From Alphaproteobacteria bacterium GWF2_58_20 (GTDB taxonomy: Bacteria; Pseudomonadota; Alphaproteobacteria; UBA1247): DNA of 64,000 nucleotides. A program made the translations under genes and the position numbers. The number at the start of each line of letters is the position of its first letter. Position 1 is the first letter of the stretch. The notes under the pieces were generated by a model. It worked only from the letters and a program-made list of their open reading frames with translations, searched no databases and was not told the origin of the DNA. The stretch lies in the NCBI GenBank assembly GCA_001768735.1, contig MEMB01000002.1, positions 620,696-684,695 of the forward strand. The letters run 5' to 3'. Positions 8,590-17,821 of this stretch are shown in pieces.

Positions 8590-9558
8590 ATGAACATGTC
8601 TGTCCATCCTGAAAAGATTTCCCCGCATCTCCGTCACCTGATACAGGCGGAAGACGGAAATGGCCCCATTACACGCCAATTTTGCGCCTCACGGGAAGAA
8701 GATGTCTTGATGCCCGATGAACGGGATGATCCCATTGGCGACGAAGCCCATTCCCCCCTTCCCGGCCTCATCCACCGCTACCCGGACCGCGTTCTTCTTC
8801 TGCCCACGCAAGATTGCGCCAGCCATTGCCGGTTCTGTTTCCGGCGCACCCGTCCGCAGAAATCCGCCATCATGAACGATGAAGCCCTGAAAGATGCCCT
8901 TGCCTACATCCGCACCCATGCCGAAATCCGGGAAGTCGTCCTGTCCGGAGGAGACCCGCTGACCCTGCCCCCCGAAAAACTCTCGCGGCTCCTCACCTCC
9001 CTTGATTCCATTTCCCATCTGATATTCCTGCGCATTCACACCCGCATGCCCATCACCAACCCGAAAGCCATCACAAAAAAACGGTTGTCCGCACTCACCA
9101 CAAAAAACCACCCCCTCTGGATGGTCCTGCATGTCAACCACAGCTCTGAACTGACGCCGGAATGCCTTGATTCCTGCCGCAAGATGCAGACCATGGGAAT
9201 TCCTCTCCTTGCCCAGACCGTTCTTTTGCGCGGCATCAATGACGACACCGATACCTTGGCCACCCTTTTCCGAACCATGGCGGCCAACCGCATCCAGCCT
9301 TATTACCTGCACCATCCAGACCTGGTGCCGGGCACCAGCCATTTCCGGGTTTCCCTGAAAAGGGGACGGGAGATATATGCCGCCCTGCGCGGCAAACTGT
9401 CCGGATTTTGCATCCCCCATTACGTCCTTGACCTGCCGGGCGGACATGGCAAGGTTTCCATCGCAACCGATGCCATTGAAACCCTCAAGGGGGAAAACAC
9501 CGCCACGATCCGCGACCGTTCCGGTCGCATCCATGAATATCCCGGACATTCATCCTGA
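8590..9558 (+). CDS. KamA-family radical SAM aminomutase (EpmB/lysine 2,3-aminomutase-like)
   Basis: Radical SAM, PLP-dependent aminomutase of the family that converts alpha-lysine to beta-lysine; EpmB members feed modification of elongation factor P. The 322 residues show the iron-sulfur motif CASHCRFC (C76, C80, C83), the LSGGDPLTL SAM/PLP segment, IRIHTR-like positions (LRIHTRMP), and a C-terminal PGGHGK whose lysine (about 288) matches the PLP-anchoring lysine. The length is nearer EpmB than full KamA. Neither efp nor epmA is in the window, so the substrate remains inferred. The stop codon overlaps the next start by one base, suggesting coupling to the sensor kinase. Confidence 0.85.
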   Translation: MNMSVHPEKISPHLRHLIQAEDGNGPITRQFCASREEDVLMPDERDDPIGDEAHSPLPGLIHRYPDRVLLLPTQDCASHCRFCFRRTRPQKSAIMNDEALKDALAYIRTHAEIREVVLSGGDPLTLPPEKLSRLLTSLDSISHLIFLRIHTRMPITNPKAITKKRLSALTTKNHPLWMVLHVNHSSELTPECLDSCRKMQTMGIPLLAQTVLLRGINDDTDTLATLFRTMAANRIQPYYLHHPDLVPGTSHFRVSLKRGREIYAALRGKLSGFCIPHYVLDLPGGHGKVSIATDAIETLKGENTATIRDRSGRIHEYPGHSS

Positions 9559-10901
9559 TGAAGCACAGCCTTGGCCTGAAAATGTTTATCGCCTTCCTCG
9601 GCATTGGCCTGCTGGTGGCGCTGGCCATTGCGGGCGCAACCCGGATCAGCTTCCTGCGCGGGTTTTCCCGTTATGCGGAAAACCAGGATACTGCCCGCAT
9701 GGAAAGCATCGCCCTCGCCCTTTCCGACGCTTACAAAGAACAGGACGGCTGGGTTTTCCTGACCCAATCCCCCCGCACATGGCGCAGGTTTATTGGTGCC
9801 TCCACAGAAGCCCTTGAAGAACGTCCCGCCGGAAATGGGCCACGCCTGCGCATGGCCCTGGTTGACGCGCAAGGCCAACTGGTTGCCGGTCGCCTGCCGG
9901 AACATGAAGGCCGCCGCGTGGCGGTCATTCTGGATGGCCAGCCAATTGGCTGGCTTGTGGCCGGTGGTCCTGGCCAAAGACCTTCAGGAGACCTGGCTTT
10001 TCTGGATGAACAGTTCCGCAACGGCTGGAGGATCGCCGGGGCAGCCATTGCCCTTGCCGCACTTGTGGCCTTCCTGCTGTCCCGCCGCATGCTTTTCCCC
10101 ATCCGCGCCATGGCGGAAGCCACCCACAGACTGGCAAGCGGCCATTATGAAACCCGCATTCCTGTTTCTTCCCATGATGAAATTGGCCGCCTTGCAGGCG
10201 ACTTCAACCAGCTGGCCGTAGCCCTTGAGCGCAATGAACAGATGCGGCGCAGCTACATGGCCGACATTTCACATGACCTCAGGACCCCGCTTGCCATCCT
10301 GCGTGGCGAACTGGAAGCCATGGAAGATGGTATCAAGCCGGCAAGCCCGGAGAATGTCCGGGCACTTCAGGGGGAAGTCATCACCCTCATGCGGCTGGTG
10401 GAAGACCTGCATGCCTTGGCCCTTTCCGACATTGGCGCGCTGTCTTACCGCAAGACCCCGACCGACATCCTGCCACTCCTGCGCAAGGCCCTTTCCGCCT
10501 TTTCCATCCGCATGGAAGGTGCCGGGATCGCCTTGGAAACAAGCCTACCCGAAAACAGCCGCGCCATGACGCAGGGCGATTCCATCCGCCTGACCCAGCT
10601 CTTCAACAACCTGCTGGAAAACACGCTCCGCCACACAGACACCGGCGGACAAGCCAGCGTATCCTGCCGTCTTGCCAGCAACGCTCTCCTCCTGGATTTC
10701 GAGGATACGGCGCCCGCACCTGCCCCGGAAGACCTGCCAAATATGTTCTCTCCCCAAGCACAGGGACACAAGGGCCTGGGCCTTGCCATCTGCCGGAAAA
10801 TCGTGGAAGCACATGGTGGCACCATTGAAGCCACGCCTTCCATGATGGGCGGATTACACATCCACATCTCGTTACCCCTCCAGATGGGAGAAGGGACATG
10901 A
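9558..10901 (+). CDS. Two-component sensor histidine kinase (BaeS-like)
   Basis: Inner-membrane sensor that phosphorylates the response regulator encoded directly downstream. The 447 residues contain a membrane helix at about 8-28, a periplasmic domain of roughly 125 residues, a second helix at about 158-175, a HAMP domain, the H-box [10 protein letters not shown] with phospho-accepting H239, and a HATPase region with [10 protein letters not shown] and [16 protein letters not shown]. It overlaps the radical SAM gene upstream by 1 nt and the regulator downstream by 4 nt, so all three probably form one transcript. The ligand cannot be inferred. Confidence 0.93.
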   Translation: MKHSLGLKMFIAFLGIGLLVALAIAGATRISFLRGFSRYAENQDTARMESIALALSDAYKEQDGWVFLTQSPRTWRRFIGASTEALEERPAGNGPRLRMALVDAQGQLVAGRLPEHEGRRVAVILDGQPIGWLVAGGPGQRPSGDLAFLDEQFRNGWRIAGAAIALAALVAFLLSRRMLFPIRAMAEATHRLASGHYETRIPVSSHDEIGRLAGDFNQLAVALERNEQMRRSYMADISHDLRTPLAILRGELEAMEDGIKPASPENVRALQGEVITLMRLVEDLHALALSDIGALSYRKTPTDILPLLRKALSAFSIRMEGAGIALETSLPENSRAMTQGDSIRLTQLFNNLLENTLRHTDTGGQASVSCRLASNALLLDFEDTAPAPAPEDLPNMFSPQAQGHKGLGLAICRKIVEAHGGTIEATPSMMGGLHIHISLPLQMGEGT

Positions 10902-11596
10902 CAGAACAGCGCCCCATCCTCATTGTTGAGGATGAACCCAAGCTGGCGGCACTTCTGGCGAGCTACCTGCATGCCGCCCATCATGAAACCCGGCATCTTT
11001 CAAATGGCCTGGACGTTGTGCCATTTGTCAAAAAGGAACCACCCGCCCTCATCCTGCTTGACCTTGGTCTGCCGGGCCGCGATGGGCTGGACATCTGCCG
11101 GGACCTGCGCACCTTCACGAACATCCCCCTCATCATGATCACCGCGCGCGCCGAGGAAATCGATCGCCTGCTTGGTCTGGAACTGGGTGCGGATGATTAT
11201 ATCTGCAAGCCTTTCAGCCCGCGCGAAGTGGTGGCCCGTATCAAGGCCATCCTGCGGCGCACCGGCGCGCCCGTCCCTGAAGCCGGCACAGCCATTCCCG
11301 GCCTCATTCTTGACACAGACGCTTTCCGCGCCACCCTTGACGGTCACGACCTTTCCCTGACCCCGGTAGAGTTTCGTCTTTTGAAAGTCCTGGCTACGGC
11401 CCCCGGTCGCGTTTTCTCACGCAGCCAGCTTCTCGACCACCTGCATGACGATAACCGCGCCGTGACTGACCGCACCGTGGATGCCCACGTCAAAAACGTG
11501 CGGCAAAAACTGGAAACCGCACGCCCAGGCGCAGAAAACCTCATCCATTCCATTTATGGGGTTGGCTATCGCATGGAAGCGCCCGAAGCGCCCTGA
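10898..11596 (+). CDS. OmpR-family response regulator (BaeR-like)
   Basis: DNA-binding partner of the preceding kinase. The 232 residues comprise an N-terminal receiver domain (acidic pair E11/D12, phospho-acceptor D55 in LLDLGLPG, K104 in CKPF) and a C-terminal winged-helix domain ending in the typical IYGVGYRME hairpin. The start overlaps the kinase stop as ATGA. Its regulon is unknown; the nearest downstream gene, 112 nt away, encodes an exported EF-hand protein and could be a target. Confidence 0.94.
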   Translation: MTEQRPILIVEDEPKLAALLASYLHAAHHETRHLSNGLDVVPFVKKEPPALILLDLGLPGRDGLDICRDLRTFTNIPLIMITARAEEIDRLLGLELGADDYICKPFSPREVVARIKAILRRTGAPVPEAGTAIPGLILDTDAFRATLDGHDLSLTPVEFRLLKVLATAPGRVFSRSQLLDHLHDDNRAVTDRTVDAHVKNVRQKLETARPGAENLIHSIYGVGYRMEAPEAP

Positions 11597-11708
11597 ATTC
11601 ACATTCTTTTCACAATTGGCGCAAAATTGCTTCGCATTCGAGGGGCATTCTCTCCTGCATCGGGCAATCCGGCTCCGATGAAAAAAACAGTTATAATGGA
11701 GGTTTGTC

Positions 11709-12089
11709 ATGAAATCCCGTTTTCTTACCCTCGCCATCCTTCCCATCCTCATGGCTGGCAGCGCGTTTGCGCAAATGCCCGGCAACACAGAAAATGCCCC
11801 GCGCAAGATGCCTCCCATCCTTGCGGAAGCCGATCTTGACAAGGATGGTTTCCTCACCCTTGCCGAAATGCAGAAGCAGACCGAAATCCGCCTTGCAAAA
11901 ATGGATACCGACAAGGATGGCCGCGTTTCCATGGAGGAAATCCGCGCTTCTGCCAAACACATGCGCAAGGGCATGAAACATGAAGGCCGCGGCAAACATG
12001 GCAAGAACGGAAAGCGCCATGAAGGTGGTTCCCGGAAGGGAAATTGCCCCCGGACACCCCCCCAGGATTCGCATCCTTCCCCAAAATAA
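11709..12089 (+). CDS. Exported EF-hand calcium-binding protein
   Basis: The 126-residue product has a signal peptide (cleavage near AFA-QMP) and two EF-hand loops, DLDKDGFLTLAE at about residues 42-53 and DTDKDGRVSMEE at about 66-77, both with the expected Asp/Asp/Asp/Gly/Glu pattern. The C-terminal 40 residues are basic and rich in His, Lys and Gly, looking disordered. It is likely a periplasmic calcium-binding protein. It sits downstream of a two-component system, in the same orientation, behind its own GGAGG ribosome binding site. Confidence 0.85.
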   Translation: MKSRFLTLAILPILMAGSAFAQMPGNTENAPRKMPPILAEADLDKDGFLTLAEMQKQTEIRLAKMDTDKDGRVSMEEIRASAKHMRKGMKHEGRGKHGKNGKRHEGGSRKGNCPRTPPQDSHPSPK

Positions 12090-12106
12090 GAGGCTTCCCT
12101 TTCAAG

Positions 12107-12140
12107 GACAAAAGGCAGCCAGGGCAGGCTGCCTTTTGTC
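12107..12140 (+). terminator. Terminator-like hairpin after the EF-hand gene
   Basis: A perfect 14-bp stem (GACAAAAGGCAGCC with GGCTGCCTTTTGTC) and a six-base loop. The T run is inside the 3' arm rather than after it, so efficiency is uncertain. Confidence 0.7.
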
Positions 12141-12242
12141 ATGCAAAAAAACATGGCTGACATGCAAAATTGGCAATGCTTTCCGCGCCGGAAAGGCATT
12201 ATGCTACCCAAAATTCCGTAAATCTGCCCCTTGGAGAGTTTC

Positions 12243-12779
12243 ATGGAAACCCAGCTACAGCAAGCCCTGTCCCGCGTTCACAACCTCATGCACGAGGATG
12301 AATCCATCAAAGCCCTCAACATGCTTGAAAACGATGCCGGGCTGACAGCGTTTGCCGTCCGTAGCAATTTTCTTCTGACGGCAGCCGAGAAAGGCTGCAT
12401 AAACATCGCCCAGCACCTGCTGGAAAACGGCGCGGACATCAACTGCCGCGACGAACATGGAAATACGCCTCTGCATCAGGCTGCATGGAACAGAAAGCCC
12501 AAAATGGCCAAGTTCCTGATCCTGCATGGCGCAAAAATCAATGCCGTCACCGAAAACTGGTACACACCGCTGCACCACGCGGCTTTTCAACAGAACCCTG
12601 CAATCGTCCAGATGCTGATTTACCACGGCGCCTGCCAATCCATTAGAGCCAAGGTTACTGGTCATCTGGCCAAGGATGAAGCACCCATGGGTTCAGACAT
12701 CCGCGTCAGCATGGAGGGTGCTTATGCAACATGGATGCATAACCAATGGCCTTTTCCATCCCCGAACCGTCCGGCCTGA
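12243..12779 (+). CDS. Ankyrin-repeat protein
   Basis: The ORF track starts at a TTG (12231), but GGAGAG just after it is well spaced for the ATG at 12243, giving 178 residues. At least two clear ankyrin repeats are visible, with the hallmark NTPLHQAAWN and YTPLHHAAFQ segments followed by FLILHGAKINAV and MLIYHGA helices, plus a weaker repeat before them. No signal peptide or membrane segment. Ankyrin repeats mediate protein contacts; the partner is unknown. Two other ankyrin genes lie in this window. It is a single-gene unit between two hairpins. Confidence 0.85.
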   Translation: METQLQQALSRVHNLMHEDESIKALNMLENDAGLTAFAVRSNFLLTAAEKGCINIAQHLLENGADINCRDEHGNTPLHQAAWNRKPKMAKFLILHGAKINAVTENWYTPLHHAAFQQNPAIVQMLIYHGACQSIRAKVTGHLAKDEAPMGSDIRVSMEGAYATWMHNQWPFPSPNRPA

Positions 12780-12828
12780 CCCGCCATTCTCCGGGCACCT
12801 TTTCCTGCCGTTTCCTCCCGCTGAAACA

Positions 12829-12858
12829 AAAAGCCCCCGGTTTTCCGGGGGCTTTTTT
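12829..12858. terminator. Bidirectional terminator between the ankyrin gene and parC
   Basis: An 11-bp stem (AAAGCCCCCGG with CCGGGGGCTTT), TTTT loop, with a T run on the right and an A run on the left. It serves the converging ankyrin (+) and parC (-) genes. Confidence 0.9.
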
Positions 12859-12876
12859 CGGTGAACAGATTGCAAA

Positions 12877-15135
12877 TCAAGAGAACTTGTTGCTGCGTGG
12901 AAAACCGTTGGGCGGCAGGCGTCCGGCCGCTGCCCTGTGGCCACGCCACGGCAGCAGTGCATCGGCATTTTCTGTCCGCACCGCTTCACCCCGCTTCCAG
13001 GTAAGGCCATCCTCCAGACGGAAAGTCTTGATGTCGGAACAGCCGCCATCCTTGTAATTCTGCAATTTAACACCCTGACCGCGCGCCATTTCCGGAATTT
13101 CCTCAAGCGGGAATACCAGCAGCTTGCGATTGTCGCCCATGATCGCCACATGGTCGCCCGTCACCGGAAGGCAAAACGTTGCCTTTGCCCCTTCCTTCGG
13201 GTTGAGGATCTGCTTGCCCTTCCGGGTTTCGGCAAGGACATTATCGCAGGAAATGACAAAGCCACGCCCGTCATCGGCCGCCACAAGAACCTTCTTGCCG
13301 GGTTCATAAACCATGACTTCGGTGATGTCCGCCTCATTCTCAAGATCCACCATCAGACGCACCGGTTCACCAAATCCGCGCCCGCGCGGCAGGTTGTCGC
13401 CCATGATGGTATAAAAGCGGCCATTGGTCGCCAGCAGGAGCAAGCGGTCGGTTGTCTGTGTGTGCAGGACGAATTTTTCTCCATCCCCATCCTTGTAGGT
13501 AATGCCGGAATAATCGGTGAGATGGCCCTTCATGGCGCGAACCCATCCCATCTGAGAACAGAAAATGGTGATGGGTTCCTTTTCCACCATCGCTTCCAGC
13601 GGAATGTCTATCACTTCAACCTTGCCGGCAATTTCTGTCCGCCGCCGTCCAATTTCGGTTTCGCCACCAAACTTCTTGTCTATGGCAGCGATTTCACGTC
13701 CGACAACCTTCCATCGACGCTTGACGCCTGCCGGAGTTTCCTCCAGCAAGGACAGGACATCGGCCTTCTCGGCCGAAAGTTCGCCATGCTCCTTGCGGAT
13801 TTCCATTTCCTCAAGCTTGCGCAGGGAACGCAAACGCATATTGAGAATGGCCTCGGCCTGCACTTCGGTCAGCGAAAATTTCGCCATCAATATCGGTTTT
13901 GGCTCATCCTCGCTCCGGATGATGGCAATCACCTCGTCAAGGTTGAGATAGGCCACCAAAAGGCCCGCCAAAACCTCCAGCCGGTGATTGATGCGGTCAA
14001 GGCGTGAACGCGAACGCCGCACCAGCACTTCCAGCCGGTGTTCCAGGAAAGCCTGCAGCACTTCCTTGAGGTCCATGATCCGTGGCAGGACGCCCTTGTC
14101 CAGAACATTCATGTTGAGCGAGAACTTCGATTCAAGATCGGTTACCTTGAACAGGGATTCCATCAGGATGTTTTCATCCACATTCCGGCTCTTGGGTACC
14201 AGAACAAGGCGCACAACATCACTTGATTCATCGCGCACATCGTCAAGCAGCGTCAGTTTGCGTTCCGAAAGGAGTTCGGCGATTTTTTCCACCAACCGGG
14301 ATTTTGGCACCTGGTAGGGAATTTCGGTGACAACAACCTGGTATTGTCCTTGCGGCAGATGTTCCACTTCCCATTTGGCGCGCATGCGGAAGGAACCTCG
14401 CCCGGTCTTGTAGGCTTCCACAATGGCATCACGCCCCTCCACAAGGACGCCGCCCGTCGGGAAATCGGGACCCGGAATGATGGACACAAGGTCATCAACC
14501 GTCATATCCGGATTTTCAATGAGCTTGTACAGGGCTGCACAGAGTTCCCCCACATTGTGGGGCGGAACCGATGTTGCCATGCCCACAGCAATGCCACTGG
14601 CCCCGTTGGCCAGAAGGTTCGGAAAAGCCGCAGGCATCACAACCGGTTCATGATCGCTGTTGTCGTAAGTTGACCGGAAATCGACCGCATCGTCATCCAG
14701 GCCTTCCATCATGGCCTCGGCCACCTGCGTCATGCGGGCCTCGGTATAACGCATGTGCGCCGCACTGTCGCCGTCAATGTTGCCGAAATTGCCATGCCCA
14801 TCCACCAGCGGATAACGCACGGAAAAATCCTGTGCCAAACGCACCATGGCTTCATAAATGGCCACATCGCCATGTGGATGGTACTTGCCCATGACATCGC
14901 CCACCACGCGCGCCGATTTCTTTGGCATGCCGGTCGAGGGAATCTGGAGATGGCGCATGGCCCACAGGAGCCTGCGATGCACAGGTTTCAGGCCATCGCG
15001 CACATCCGGAAGCGAGCGCGACATGATGGTGGAGAGCGCATAGGCAAGGTATTTCTCCCCCAGAACATCCCCAAGATTCTGATCCTGGATCTGGGATGCC
15101 GGAGTATCCTTAACCTTCTTGTCCGAATGCCGCAT
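12877..15135 (-). CDS. parC: DNA topoisomerase IV subunit A
   Basis: Cuts and rejoins DNA to unlink daughter chromosomes, with ParE as ATPase partner (not in this window). The product is about 752 residues, with LGEKYLAYALSTIMSRSLPDVRDG near the start, the GKYHPHGD loop, and the catalytic tyrosine in AHMRYTEARMT. A C-terminal beta-pinwheel-like region follows. The track start at 15150 is five codons upstream; GGAGG is better placed for the ATG at 15135 (MRHSDKK). The gene overlaps the recO end by 26 nt, consistent with coupling in the lepB-rnc-era-recO-parC cluster. Confidence 0.96.
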   Translation of the reverse strand: MRHSDKKVKDTPASQIQDQNLGDVLGEKYLAYALSTIMSRSLPDVRDGLKPVHRRLLWAMRHLQIPSTGMPKKSARVVGDVMGKYHPHGDVAIYEAMVRLAQDFSVRYPLVDGHGNFGNIDGDSAAHMRYTEARMTQVAEAMMEGLDDDAVDFRSTYDNSDHEPVVMPAAFPNLLANGASGIAVGMATSVPPHNVGELCAALYKLIENPDMTVDDLVSIIPGPDFPTGGVLVEGRDAIVEAYKTGRGSFRMRAKWEVEHLPQGQYQVVVTEIPYQVPKSRLVEKIAELLSERKLTLLDDVRDESSDVVRLVLVPKSRNVDENILMESLFKVTDLESKFSLNMNVLDKGVLPRIMDLKEVLQAFLEHRLEVLVRRSRSRLDRINHRLEVLAGLLVAYLNLDEVIAIIRSEDEPKPILMAKFSLTEVQAEAILNMRLRSLRKLEEMEIRKEHGELSAEKADVLSLLEETPAGVKRRWKVVGREIAAIDKKFGGETEIGRRRTEIAGKVEVIDIPLEAMVEKEPITIFCSQMGWVRAMKGHLTDYSGITYKDGDGEKFVLHTQTTDRLLLLATNGRFYTIMGDNLPRGRGFGEPVRLMVDLENEADITEVMVYEPGKKVLVAADDGRGFVISCDNVLAETRKGKQILNPKEGAKATFCLPVTGDHVAIMGDNRKLLVFPLEEIPEMARGQGVKLQNYKDGGCSDIKTFRLEDGLTWKRGEAVRTENADALLPWRGHRAAAGRLPPNGFPRSNKFS

Positions 15136-15748
15136 CGTATGCCTCCACAAAACGCTGTCGCGCCGCTGGCACAGGCTTGTGCATCACGGCAAAAACATGG
15201 TGTTCCAGAAAATAGCCCGTCAAACGCAATCCGTCGAGTACTTCCTTGGTCCCACCGCCACCTTTTCCGCACAGGAACCCCGGAACCGGCATTTCCCCCT
15301 GCCCTTCAAAGGCATATCCCAAAAGGCCTATCAACCCGCTCTCCCACATGACATAGGATTCCGCCCAAGCATCCCCGGAAAGGGCTTCCATCAGCGCAAG
15401 GGTTGCCTCAAACATGCCCGGCTGGATTTCTCTTTCCGGCAGGGCCGTTGCCACAAGAACGCAGGCGGACTGGAGGGCCGCAAGCCGTACAGAATCGCCA
15501 AACAGTGCAGCGACATGATAACCAGAGAGCGCCTCGAGCGCAAATGTTCCGAGACGTTCTGCCTGCATGGAACGCCACGTGGCAGCAACCCGCATGCCCG
15601 GCTGAAGGATAGGCTGCATGCGCCGTCCCTGACCGCCGCGCACAAGCCCCGCATGCAATCCATGCTCCTGCGTCAGGAGCGTGGCTATAACCGAGGTGTC
15701 ACCATAAGGGCGAACCGCAAGAACAAGGGCTTCATCACGCCATTCCAT
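15110..15748 (-). CDS. recO: DNA repair protein RecO
   Basis: Recombination mediator that helps load RecA on SSB-coated gaps in the RecFOR pathway. From the preferred start (MEWRDEALVLAVRPYGD, preceded by a GGAGG site) the product is 212 residues; the track start adds a spurious 28-residue hydrophobic extension. The N-terminal OB-fold pattern with GLVRGGQG is clear. The four-cysteine zinc site of some RecO proteins is not evident. The MFS gene upstream ends inside its first codons and parC begins inside its last codons. Confidence 0.9.
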   Translation of the reverse strand: MEWRDEALVLAVRPYGDTSVIATLLTQEHGLHAGLVRGGQGRRMQPILQPGMRVAATWRSMQAERLGTFALEALSGYHVAALFGDSVRLAALQSACVLVATALPEREIQPGMFEATLALMEALSGDAWAESYVMWESGLIGLLGYAFEGQGEMPVPGFLCGKGGGGTKEVLDGLRLTGYFLEHHVFAVMHKPVPAARQRFVEAYDAAFGQEG

Positions 15749-16946
15749 GCCGCCTCCAGAGAACGCATGCCAAAAGGACCAGGGAAAACGGAAGACCAAT
15801 GGCAAAAGGGAAACCAAACAGGGGCGAAACATTCATGAACCAGCCCGCAAGGATAGGGCCTCCAATGCTGCCGATGGTAAATGCCATTCCATAGACCGCA
15901 TTTCCGCCCGCCGTATCCCCTTGCCCAAAAACATCCCCCAGCAACATGAGGCCCGCCCCGTAAAGACCAATGATCGCCCCTCCCCACAGGAATATCACCG
16001 GCCAGAGCAGCCCGCCCTCCAGCACGAAGGGAAGGACGGCCGCCCCGCCTATGGCCATCAGAACATAAACTGCAAGGAGGCGCACGCGCCCCATCCGGTC
16101 GGACATCCAGCCCCCCAGCGGCTGAAGCAGGAACCCGCCAACCCCGAACACTGTCAAGGCCGAACTCATGGTCAACGTTGTGACAAACCTTGTGGCGTAA
16201 AGGGGAAACAGCGCAAGAACCACAACTTCACCAATCCCTGCAACCAGAGCGACAAGAAACGGCAACGGCGCCATGTGAAGCAGGGTCAGCATAAACCCGC
16301 GCCCGCGCTCCTCCTTGAATTCCGGTTGCAGATGACGGACAAGGCAAGGCGGCACAAGCGCAGCAAAAACAAGCCCGGCAGCCATCAGGAACGGTGTCCA
16401 TCCCTTGTAACCAACCAAGGTGATGACCTGAGGCCCGCAGGCAAGACCGATTCCCCACAAACTCATATATAGCGCAACCGCACGCCCGCGAACTGCGTTG
16501 GAAGAAATGCGACTGATCCAGATTTCTGCAACCATCCATGGAAAGGCATAAAACACGCCAAAAACAAAGCGGAGGACAAACCACGCAACAACCGATCCGG
16601 ACATCAGGGGAAAAAGGACCAGGGAAATGGATGTTCCCACGCCTCCCCACAGGATGGATCCCAAAACGCCAACCCTTCGCACGACATGCGGCAGGAAGGG
16701 GCCGACCAGCAAGAGGGCGACATATGGCATGGCACTGTTCATGCCAACCAGTGTGGATGACACTCCCATGTCATGAAGGTTCAGGGAAACAATGGCAGGA
16801 ACAAACCCCAGCATGACGCCCGAAAGGCAGGCACTGACGGCCAGCGCCCATATCACGCGCCAATGCAGCGGCAACGGCCTGCGGACAAGGTACAGGATGT
16901 CCCGTACCAGTCTGGCCAGCCTTATACCTTGAATTCGAGACCCCAT
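15735..16946 (-). CDS. Major facilitator superfamily transporter
   Basis: A 403-residue inner-membrane protein with about 12 hydrophobic segments split into two halves, and the MFS-type loop GGWMSDRMGRVR between helices in the second half. Substrate unknown; several MFS sugar, drug and YcaD-like exporters share this outline. Its ends overlap era (25 nt) and recO (14 nt), so it is embedded in a cluster that in most Alphaproteobacteria runs directly from era to recO. It is likely translated from the same polycistronic message. Confidence 0.88.
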   Translation of the reverse strand: MGSRIQGIRLARLVRDILYLVRRPLPLHWRVIWALAVSACLSGVMLGFVPAIVSLNLHDMGVSSTLVGMNSAMPYVALLLVGPFLPHVVRRVGVLGSILWGGVGTSISLVLFPLMSGSVVAWFVLRFVFGVFYAFPWMVAEIWISRISSNAVRGRAVALYMSLWGIGLACGPQVITLVGYKGWTPFLMAAGLVFAALVPPCLVRHLQPEFKEERGRGFMLTLLHMAPLPFLVALVAGIGEVVVLALFPLYATRFVTTLTMSSALTVFGVGGFLLQPLGGWMSDRMGRVRLLAVYVLMAIGGAAVLPFVLEGGLLWPVIFLWGGAIIGLYGAGLMLLGDVFGQGDTAGGNAVYGMAFTIGSIGGPILAGWFMNVSPLFGFPFAIGLPFSLVLLACVLWRRHGMA

Positions 16947-17821
16947 GGTTCGTAATGCTCCGGATCGTCCTGCCAGTTTTCCTTCACCCGTACATGCAAC
17001 ATGAGGTGAACCCGCCGATCCAGCAGTTTTCCCAGCTCATATCGCGCACGCTGGCCGATGGACTTGATGGTGCGCCCACCCTTGCCAAGAATGATGGCCT
17101 TGTGCCCTTCGCGCTCTGTAATGATCCCCTGCGAGATCTTGACACTACCATCCTCAAATTCTTCCCATGAATCCGTCACGATCGACACCGAATAGGGCAA
17201 TTCCTGGTGCAGTTGCAAAAACACCTGCTCCCGCGTGATTTCTGCCGCAAGCAACCGCTGCGAAACATCCGTCATCTGGTCTTCGGGATAAAGCCAGGGA
17301 CCTTCCGGAAGTTTTGCCGCAATCGCCGCCTTGAGGTCATCAACCCCGCTGCCCTTCTCTGCCGAAATCATGAAGGTTTCGGTAAAGATCCCTTCCGCTG
17401 ACAAAACGTCGGCAAGCTCCAGGAGGCGCGCCTTGTCCTCAACGGCATCCACCTTGTTCAGCGCCAGCATGACCTTGCGGCCCACCTTTTTCAGACGCTC
17501 AATGATGTCACGCGTTTCATCCGGGATCCCCTTGCGCCGGGCATCCACCAACAAAACCACGACATCAGCATCGTCCGCCTCGCGCCAAGCTGCCCGCACC
17601 ATGGCACGGTCCAGACGGCGGCGGGGACGAAAAATCCCTGGCGTATCAACAAAAATCAGCTGGTTATCATCCTCCACAACAATTCCCAGGGTCCGGGAAC
17701 GTGTGGTTTGTTCCTTTTGTGTCACAATGGCCAGCTTGGTACCAACCAGACGGTTGAGCAGGGTGGATTTCCCCGCATTTGGCGCACCAATGATGGCCAC
17801 AAACCCGCAATGCCTGCTCAT
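16922..17821 (-). CDS. era: GTPase Era
   Basis: Essential GTPase that binds the 3' end of 16S rRNA and guides 30S maturation. The 299 residues contain G1 GAPNAGKS, G3 DTPG, G4 NKVD and G5 SAEKG in order, then a KH RNA-binding domain with the ILGKGGRTIKSIG loop. Length and motifs are standard. It overlaps rnc by 4 nt; Era and RNase III commonly sit together because both act on rRNA. Confidence 0.97.
   Translation of the reverse strand: MSRHCGFVAIIGAPNAGKSTLLNRLVGTKLAIVTQKEQTTRSRTLGIVVEDDNQLIFVDTPGIFRPRRRLDRAMVRAAWREADDADVVVLLVDARRKGIPDETRDIIERLKKVGRKVMLALNKVDAVEDKARLLELADVLSAEGIFTETFMISAEKGSGVDDLKAAIAAKLPEGPWLYPEDQMTDVSQRLLAAEITREQVFLQLHQELPYSVSIVTDSWEEFEDGSVKISQGIITEREGHKAIILGKGGRTIKSIGQRARYELGKLLDRRVHLMLHVRVKENWQDDPEHYEPWGLEFKV

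Noticed and set aside
12937-14007. 356-residue plus-strand ORF opposite parC
   Set aside because: Antisense to conserved parC coding sequence, no ribosome binding site or recognisable domain.
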